Shown one piece after another: positions 58,998 to 64,000 of a DNA stretch of 64,000 nt. The stretch spans positions 1-64,000 of the forward strand of contig JBEBHJ010000004.1 in the NCBI GenBank assembly GCA_040081075.1. Reading direction: 5' to 3'. The notes below the pieces were generated by a model. That model was not told where the DNA came from and searched no databases. It worked only from the letters and a program-made list of their open reading frames with translations. Each line of letters opens with the position of its first letter. Within the stretch, counting starts at the first letter, position 1. A program made the position numbers and the translations under genes. Source of the stretch: JANJUB01 sp040081075 (GTDB lineage Bacteria; Armatimonadota; Fimbriimonadia; Fimbriimonadales; Fimbriimonadaceae).

Positions 58998-59044
58998 CAC
59001 TCTATTGTGATTCATCCTTGCCGATGGTGTTCCCGACAAACAGC

Positions 59045-59070
59045 AAAGCACCGCGTGAGAGCGGTGCTTT
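59045..59070 (-). terminator. Hairpin terminator
   Basis: AAAGCACCGC (59045-59054) and GCGGTGCTTT (59061-59070) form a perfect 10-bp stem with a six-base loop, between the basic-protein gene and surE. The T-run on the minus side is weak (GCTGTTTG). Confidence 0.7.
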
Positions 59071-59089
59071 GAAGATGAAATTACCAGGC

Positions 59090-59353
59090 TTACTCTGCCG
59101 GAGCTGAGTCTTTCTTAGTTGCCTTCTTTGGCTTTGGCTCGGCACTGGCTACCGGTTTGTCTTCTTTTGGAGCAGCCGGCTTTTTGGCTACAGGCTTTTT
59201 CACCACTTTTTCTGCGGCCGGTGCAGCTTCGGCTTTCGGAGCCTTAACCTTAGCCCCGCCCGCTTTCGCAGCCTTTGCCTCTTTAATCAGTTCCTTTACC
59301 CGCTCTTCTTTGCGGTGTCGTCGCGTTCGTAGCTCTTTATTCCTAACTCGCAT
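59090..59353 (-). CDS. Lys/Ala/Pro-rich basic protein, histone H1-like
   Basis: This encodes 87 residues from the ATG at 59353. The N-terminus MRVRNKELRTRRHRKEERVK is highly basic; the rest is low complexity (KKPVAKKPAAPKEDKP). It resembles the Ala/Lys/Pro-rich tails of bacterial H1-like proteins or a ribosome-associated basic protein, and probably binds nucleic acid. It lies 41 bases after murB. Confidence 0.65.
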   Translation of the reverse strand: MRVRNKELRTRRHRKEERVKELIKEAKAAKAGGAKVKAPKAEAAPAAEKVVKKPVAKKPAAPKEDKPVASAEPKPKKATKKDSAPAE

Positions 59354-59394
59354 CAAAAATCCCCACCGGTTGGTGCTTAAACATCATGATACCC

Positions 59395-60357
59395 TCAACT
59401 GGCCCAGATTCGCGACCGGTATCGGGTCCAATCCCCCAGGTAGAGAACTTCCTCTTCCAATGCAACCCCAAATCGCTCCAAAACCGCACCCTTTCCAAGG
59501 TCGGCAAGGTTTCGAATCTCGGTGGCGGAGGCTCCACCAATGTTTACAATAAAATTGGCGTGACGCCGTGCAAACGCGGCGCCGCCAACGCGCACGCCCT
59601 GTAGGCCAGACCTTTCGATGAGGTATCCGGCCGGAACAACTCCCGCTTTCTTGAGTCCATCGGGAAGATTGTCAAGGCGAGCCGCCAACTCGGAGTCGCC
59701 CACGTTCTTGAAGAAACTCCCGGCGCTTGCGGGTGGCGGTTGCTTTCCAATTCGTTGGCGCTGGTAGTCACGTGCCTCATCATAGATTTCTTTTTGGTTA
59801 CGAGTTGGCAGCATCATCTTGACACGTAACAGCGCGCAGGCTGGGCCGCCACCGCGTCGCAAGATGGAATCTCGGTAAGAGAACTCCATCCAACTTGGGT
59901 CGACCCACTTTCTCTGGCCATCCACCACGATTTCAAGGTCGGTGAGAAATTCGCTGATGTTGCTACGGTAAGCGCCCGCATTACTCACAAGCGCTCCCCC
60001 CAAACTACCGGGAATTCCAACTGCGAACTCCAGTCCTCCCAAGCCGCGTTGAGCGCAACTAAGGAAAACGTTTTGAAAGGAGCAACCGGAGTCGGCAATA
60101 ACGACCCCGCCGTCTTCAAACTCAATACGCGAGGTCTGGTTGATTACCACGAACCCCGAAACACCGTCGTCTGACGGCAAGATGTTGCTCCCACCGCCGA
60201 GGTACGTCGTCGAAAAGGGCTTGGTTTGGGCCCACATTGCCAAATCGGCAAGTTCATCCACGCTGGTAGCCTGGGCAAATATTTCGGCCTCTCCCCCCGC
60301 GCGCAGTGTAGAAAATGGCGCGAGGGAGACGAAGCGGGGATAGTCACGCTTGGGCAT
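59395..60357 (-). CDS. murB: UDP-N-acetylenolpyruvoylglucosamine reductase
   Basis: This encodes 320 residues from the ATG at 60357 (MPKRDYPRF). FAD-site motifs: TTYLGGGSNILPSDDGVSGF, GIPGSLGGALVSNAGAYRSN and the catalytic-serine segment QPPPASAGSFFKN; the C-terminal LADLGKGAVLERFGVALEEE is typical of type IIb/I enzymes. It makes UDP-MurNAc for peptidoglycan. It overlaps tsaB by 14 bases. Confidence 0.95.
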   Translation of the reverse strand: MPKRDYPRFVSLAPFSTLRAGGEAEIFAQATSVDELADLAMWAQTKPFSTTYLGGGSNILPSDDGVSGFVVINQTSRIEFEDGGVVIADSGCSFQNVFLSCAQRGLGGLEFAVGIPGSLGGALVSNAGAYRSNISEFLTDLEIVVDGQRKWVDPSWMEFSYRDSILRRGGGPACALLRVKMMLPTRNQKEIYDEARDYQRQRIGKQPPPASAGSFFKNVGDSELAARLDNLPDGLKKAGVVPAGYLIERSGLQGVRVGGAAFARRHANFIVNIGGASATEIRNLADLGKGAVLERFGVALEEEVLYLGDWTRYRSRIWAS

Positions 60358-60862
60358 ACGGCACCTTTGGCGTTGATATGCTCGGCTCCAAAACATAATC
60401 CGGAGCCAACGCTTCTAGTGAGCACTCACGAATTGCCCCGAGGGGGGCGCGGTGAGCGTTGGGCGCCTCACATGGGACATCGCCCGGCAAGATTTGGGTG
60501 GTATCGCCCTCACGAATGAAGTAGAACCCTTTACGACTTTGAATTGTCGATTGAGGAGGCACCAGGTCAAAGGAGCTCAGCGATCCAACTCGCCTGTTGA
60601 GGGCGAACCCCCAACTTTTTACGAGGGTCACCCCGACTCTTACTCCAATGAAACTGCCCGGTCCTCGGTCGGCCACGAAGACCTCAATATCCGCAAGATT
60701 CAAGTTTGACTTCGCTAATACTTCTTGACTCAACTCGATTAGTGCTTGCGAAGCGCGGTGCCCGGCCTCACGCTCTGCTGCAGCGCGAAGTTGGCCGGAT
60801 TCAAACAGCGCCACCGAGCAGACGGGTCCAGATGCGCTAATCACCAGGACGCGTTCGCTCAT
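60344..60862 (-). CDS. tsaB: tRNA threonylcarbamoyladenosine synthesis protein TsaB
   Basis: This encodes 172 residues, slightly short. VLVISASGPVCSVALFESGQ, AGHRASQALIELSQEVLAKS and VFVADRGPGSFIGVRVGVTL are the YeaZ/TsaB motifs. It partners TsaD in t6A synthesis. It overlaps the upstream secreted-protein gene by four bases and murB by 14, so all three are co-translated. Confidence 0.92.
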   Translation of the reverse strand: MSERVLVISASGPVCSVALFESGQLRAAAEREAGHRASQALIELSQEVLAKSNLNLADIEVFVADRGPGSFIGVRVGVTLVKSWGFALNRRVGSLSSFDLVPPQSTIQSRKGFYFIREGDTTQILPGDVPCEAPNAHRAPLGAIRECSLEALAPDYVLEPSISTPKVPYAQA

Positions 60863-61926
60863 TTTGTCGCCTCGATGCGCAAAATCTGAAGGAGATCCTT
60901 GATTGATTCAAGATGCTTGAGTTCGCTTTTGTCCGTTACTCTCCAATGTGCCAGCCAATAGTAGTCACCGAGCGAACCGACTGAATCTAACGTGGCCAGG
61001 AAGGGCTGTTGTGCCGCTTCGCCAGATCGAAAGAGATGCGCAACTTGCATTCCGCTCTTGCTCGGGGTGGGTAGCGATTCGGTTCGAGCCACGACCTTGC
61101 TGAACAAGTCCAAGCTCAAAGCTCCCTTTCTTGCAAATGCGCGGGAAGCATTTGGTGAATCTACGATGCTTTGCACAGTTACAACGATTCCGGGTTGGAC
61201 TCCTGGTCGCGAGAACACCCAAGAAGATTCGCCCTCAGAACTCGACTTTACGGTCCAATCCTTGGGGAATCGAAGGATGAGTTCCTTGCCTCCCGCCGTT
61301 ACCGTTTGCGTTCCTTCGCCAAGGACAATTTTCGCTGGTTTGGCGTTGCTAGTTGGCGACAAGATTGTGGTACTTCCACCTCGACGAGATTTCTCAGAGT
61401 TAAGCGGCTTCCGATTCGGATCGAACGGCGTCAGGCTACCTCCGGCTTCGGGCCGTAGACTTTGAAGAACAAGTCGCCATTGATAGTCAGCTCGATCAAA
61501 AACGTCACTGCGAGCCTTGAGGCGGTAGAGAAACTTCCAAAACGACGGACCATAAATCATGGCCGAGTCGGTTGTGTAGGCCACCTCATCGGTTAGATTT
61601 GTTGACCGCGTAATGAGCATCGGAACCGTCAAAATTTCTTCTTGCCATTGTTTAACAAGCGTTTGTTTGAGCTGTGTGACGATCGTGGATTGAGTGGTCT
61701 CCCAAACTTCTTTGGTGCCGCTGAATTCGGCCGGCCATATCTCAACCGTGGCGGTTTGATCCGAATCAGAGATTGGGAATTCGAATTTGGTGTTTAGTTT
61801 GTTGGTAGTGGCTTTCCAAGCTTTTGGATAACTGAAGAGCAGGGAAGTCTGCTTTTGATTAAAGACCACAGTTTCTGGCTCTTGAGGAACCGTTAGCAAA
61901 GCCAGAGCAACCAAAGGAGTGAACAT
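60859..61926 (-). CDS. Secreted protein of unknown function
   Basis: This encodes 355 residues from the ATG at 61926 (MFTPLVALALLTVPQEPETV), a signal peptide; the longer frame upstream reads through a terminator. Two related regions are visible: 'LLFSYPKAWKATTNKLNTKF' near residue 30 and 'LILRFPKDWTVKSSSEGESS' near 225, each the start of a beta-rich domain of the PsbP/Mog1-like kind. No enzyme motif is seen. It is first in a transcript with tsaB and murB. Confidence 0.65.
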   Translation of the reverse strand: MFTPLVALALLTVPQEPETVVFNQKQTSLLFSYPKAWKATTNKLNTKFEFPISDSDQTATVEIWPAEFSGTKEVWETTQSTIVTQLKQTLVKQWQEEILTVPMLITRSTNLTDEVAYTTDSAMIYGPSFWKFLYRLKARSDVFDRADYQWRLVLQSLRPEAGGSLTPFDPNRKPLNSEKSRRGGSTTILSPTSNAKPAKIVLGEGTQTVTAGGKELILRFPKDWTVKSSSEGESSWVFSRPGVQPGIVVTVQSIVDSPNASRAFARKGALSLDLFSKVVARTESLPTPSKSGMQVAHLFRSGEAAQQPFLATLDSVGSLGDYYWLAHWRVTDKSELKHLESIKDLLQILRIEATK

Positions 61927-61981
61927 CTTGTTAATTCTAGACGGTTGACGGTGTAACTTGGGTCCAAGGAACGCAAAACAA

Positions 61982-62004
61982 AGCCCCGCACAAAGGACGG
62001 GGCT
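61982..62004 (-). terminator. Intrinsic terminator after the CheY-like gene
   Basis: On the minus strand, AGCCCCG and CGGGGCT flank TCCTTTGTG and are followed by TTGTTTTGCG. It lies 30 bases after the response-regulator stop. Confidence 0.85.
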
Positions 62005-62033
62005 CATTATTGCTCTCCGGGAATGTATATCGT

Positions 62034-62447
62034 TTAGAGATCGTAGCGCTTGCCGCCGCTTCCGCCTGAGTTCTTATCGTCGGCATCCGCAATTCGCTTA
62101 ACGAATGAGACCAACTCCATGGGGTTAAACGGCTTCGTGAGGTACATATCGGCACCGTAGTGGTAACCCTCAAAAACGTCCTTGTCCTGAGCTTTCGCCG
62201 TAAGCATAATGACGGGGAGGCTTTCGGTTTCGGGTTCACGCCTCAGGCTCTTAAGAACCTCAAATCCATCCATGTAGGGCATCATTACGTCCAGCACAAC
62301 CAGATTCGGCTTTTCAGATCGAATTTTTTCCAACCCTTCCTTGCCGTCAAAGGCGGTTACGACCTCATAACCCTGTCTCTCGAGATTGACCTGAATCAAC
62401 CTCACAATATGTCTTTCATCATCACAAACAAGAATCTTCAAAGGCAT
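62034..62447 (-). CDS. CheY-like response regulator (receiver only)
   Basis: This encodes 137 residues. The receiver residues are all present: acidic pair CDDERH near residue 9, phospho-acceptor Asp53 in LVVLDVMMPYMDG, Thr83 in IMLTAKAQDKD, and Lys105 in MYLTKPFNPMELV. The C-terminus is Gly/Ser-rich (DDKNSGGSGGKRYDL). There is no output domain, so it signals by protein contact. A partner kinase is not in this window. Confidence 0.93.
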   Translation of the reverse strand: MPLKILVCDDERHIVRLIQVNLERQGYEVVTAFDGKEGLEKIRSEKPNLVVLDVMMPYMDGFEVLKSLRREPETESLPVIMLTAKAQDKDVFEGYHYGADMYLTKPFNPMELVSFVKRIADADDKNSGGSGGKRYDL

Positions 62448-62507
62448 TCCTTACTCCAAGCGGTCAGATTGTAGCTCATGCTACCAGATTTTGCACGGTC
62501 AACCGCC

Positions 62508-63092
62508 TTAGCCGCCCAATACATATCGATTAACATCTAAAATTGTAACACCCATTGAGGTTCCCGAGTATCGCACAAGGCAAACTTCGTCGGCAGACAA
62601 GCTGCCGATAGGGCCGATGTTAGCAACCCGTAACGCCCGTCCCAGCGAACTCCGTGTTGATTCCGACTCCTGCTTAATCCTACCCAGCGGGATCCTTGCA
62701 TCAAACTCTTTCACCTCATGATTCCGGAGCATAGGGGCAAGCCCCCGCTCCAGCTCGCTGTTCAGTTGTTTGAGCGGGTCAACCTCCCCGGCTATTCCGG
62801 CCCAAACAAATCTGGGCTGCAGGTTTGTTGGCGAACCCCCAATCCCTTCTACGGAAAAACTCATCCGACGGTATCGCTGAATAATCGGCCCTACCGTGGC
62901 ATCAACCTGAACTATCTGACTCGCCGACAGTTCTCCCAGTGATACGATTGTTAAGACAAGTTCCGTGGTCGGAGTCCATCGCACAAGGTCGCCGCCGGCC
63001 CGTTTGCGAAGTTCGATTTGCGCTCGCCCCAATCCATCCGCCAATTCAGACGGAAGCCTTAGAACGAGCGCACATCGGTTAAGGATATCCAT
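62508..63092 (-). CDS. ThpR-like (2'-5' RNA ligase fold) protein lacking HxTx motifs
   Basis: This encodes 194 residues from the ATG at 63092, which overlaps the stop of the upstream gene as TAATG. The fold is that of RNA 2',3'-cyclic phosphodiesterase ThpR: CALVLRLPSELADGLGRAQI, GGDLVRWTPTTELVLTIVSL and PLGRIKQ, ending VRYSGTSMGVTILDVNRYVL. Both catalytic HxTx motifs are gone: the first reads Val46-Leu-Thr48, the second Arg133-Ile-Pro135. It is therefore unlikely to be catalytic and may only bind RNA or protein. Confidence 0.75.
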   Translation of the reverse strand: MDILNRCALVLRLPSELADGLGRAQIELRKRAGGDLVRWTPTTELVLTIVSLGELSASQIVQVDATVGPIIQRYRRMSFSVEGIGGSPTNLQPRFVWAGIAGEVDPLKQLNSELERGLAPMLRNHEVKEFDARIPLGRIKQESESTRSSLGRALRVANIGPIGSLSADEVCLVRYSGTSMGVTILDVNRYVLGG

Positions 63093-64000
63093 TAGGGCGT
63101 TACTTTCCAATAGGCAAGATCAACGAATCCGTGGACAACTCTGGGTGCGGTCGACGGAACGTAGAATCGAACCCGACTCTTCACCGCCCCTCCCACTCCG
63201 ATGAATCGTGCCGGATTCGTCGTTACGGTAACCGTTTGTTGCGTATCGGTAGCTGTCGCGGGCTGGCGCGAAAGCTCTTCCCACTGTCCAGAACTCCAGT
63301 TGAACAGGGCGAGTGCAACATCCATCCCCGTGAAATCACATCTAGTTTCCGATGTAAATGTAAGGGAAGTGGCCGTTGACGAAGGGCTTGTTCCCAGCAG
63401 TTCGAATTGTATAGGAGCGTCCGAGCGAGAACCCGTAAAGGTTGGGATTGCATCAAGCTTCCGGTCATCACTTGTGAGGCAGTTCCAAAATTCACTTGGG
63501 GCTTGCAACGTTCCATAAGGCATTCCAAAACTCGTTGGCGAGAAGCGATCTTCTGGTGGGTTCAATGTGGCAAGCCAAATCCCGCGACCATGAGTTACGG
63601 CCATGAGCGTTTGGGGATTCTTCCAGATTAATTCTTCGACTGGCGCATTGTTAGCGCCCTGGTTGTTCGTCGTCCAAGTCGTTCCTCCATCAGAAGAGGT
63701 AAAAATTCCAAAATCGCCACCCGCATACAGCCAGTTTGTCATCGTTGGATGGATGGCAAAGGCGCTCACTGGCATGGCGGGGAGTCCAGCTACGGGGCTC
63801 CACGTCGTTCCACCATTAGTTGTTCGCCAAACATTGTCGGCTTCGTATCCCATGAAGGTTACGTAAACAATGTTTGCGTTGGTTGGATGGATAACGATCT
63901 TGCCAACCCAGCGAGCCGGGAGGGGGCCGCTGGTGTCCTTTCGCGTCCATGTTGGGGTTGTGGCCGTCCCGTTAGTAGATTTCCAAACTTGTCCGTTGTT
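63092..64000 (-). CDS. BNR/sortilin-type beta-propeller protein, 3' part
   Basis: The reading frame is open from the right edge of the window to the stop at 63094-63092; only the last 302 residues are seen. Repeats with VWRTTNGGTTWSPVAGL and IFTSSDGGTTWTTNNQGANN, and 'HPTN.N.VYV...G', are BNR/Asp-box and sortilin-type propeller blades, as in photosystem-II assembly-like and xyloglucanase-like proteins. The C-terminal ~170 residues form a beta-rich domain with ATDTQQTVTVTTNPARFIGV. It is an extracellular protein, probably large. The start is outside the window. Confidence 0.8.
   Translation of the reverse strand, partial: NNGQVWKSTNGTATTPTWTRKDTSGPLPARWVGKIVIHPTNANIVYVTFMGYEADNVWRTTNGGTTWSPVAGLPAMPVSAFAIHPTMTNWLYAGGDFGIFTSSDGGTTWTTNNQGANNAPVEELIWKNPQTLMAVTHGRGIWLATLNPPEDRFSPTSFGMPYGTLQAPSEFWNCLTSDDRKLDAIPTFTGSRSDAPIQFELLGTSPSSTATSLTFTSETRCDFTGMDVALALFNWSSGQWEELSRQPATATDTQQTVTVTTNPARFIGVGGAVKSRVRFYVPSTAPRVVHGFVDLAYWKVTP

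Overview
The window is a 64 kb chromosomal stretch of mid-range GC from a free-living Gram-negative-type bacterium. The best guess is an Armatimonadota (Fimbriimonadia-like) genome. That guess rests on style rather than on a marker gene: secreted proteins with SBBP, HAF and Ig-like repeats, an H-X9-DG type pseudopilin-like protein, GH172 (DUF2961) and agarase-like hydrolases, and a carbamoyl-phosphate synthase large subunit carried as a separate C-terminal half. No rRNA or tRNA gene, insertion sequence, CRISPR array or replication origin was recognised.

Layout. 1-4.0 kb is an accessory locus. It holds an orphan RHS core fragment with a variable C-terminal tip, a small membrane protein directly downstream that could be its immunity protein, two paralogous membrane-protein/secreted-protein cassettes (one secreted copy broken by a one-base frameshift), four copies of a ~97 bp repeat at the cassette boundaries, and a 21-bp-period minisatellite. 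4.1-11.9 kb holds secreted and redox proteins: an STN-like protein, a pilin broken by an in-frame stop, a GH172-like hydrolase, a redoxin/cytochrome/copper-monooxygenase/EF-hand fusion and a HAF-repeat protein. typA (11.9-13.8 kb) is followed by a second accessory stretch (13.8-18 kb) with unknown proteins, the same dispersed palindromic repeat family as at 0-4 kb, and a second 21-bp-period array of different sequence. 18-28.8 kb has small membrane or regulatory proteins, a six-hairpin glycosidase-like protein, and two tandem CHASE4-HAMP-GGDEF-EAL proteins for cyclic-di-GMP turnover.

28.9-35.5 kb is an arginine block: carB C-terminal half on the plus strand, convergent with a tightly overlapping argF-argG-argH-ornithine aminotransferase operon on the minus strand. 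Upstream of argF is a possible arginine-rich leader peptide. 35.6-38.8 kb holds GDP-mannose synthesis and an agarase-like enzyme. 38.9-42.8 kb is heme/iron related (ChaN-like, FeoB, FeoA with a candidate operator). 42.9-49.2 kb has a pseudopilin-like protein and the obg-nadD-rsfS housekeeping block led by a penicillin-acylase-family hydrolase. 49.5-54.5 kb is one 1,662-residue surface protein.

54.6-62.4 kb is a mostly minus-strand housekeeping run: AI-2E-family transporter, YtxH, nusG, secE, VanZ-like, surE, a Lys/Ala-rich basic protein, murB, tsaB, a secreted protein and a CheY-like regulator. The window ends with a ThpR-like protein that has lost its catalytic motifs and the 3' part of a BNR/sortilin-type beta-propeller gene that runs off the end.

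The most unusual signals are the two 21-bp-period arrays with a conserved core and a variable remainder, the RHS cassette locus with its repeat family shared between islands, the standalone CarB half beside an arginine operon ending in ornithine aminotransferase, and several lesions (frameshift, in-frame stop, tandem duplication of a gene end).
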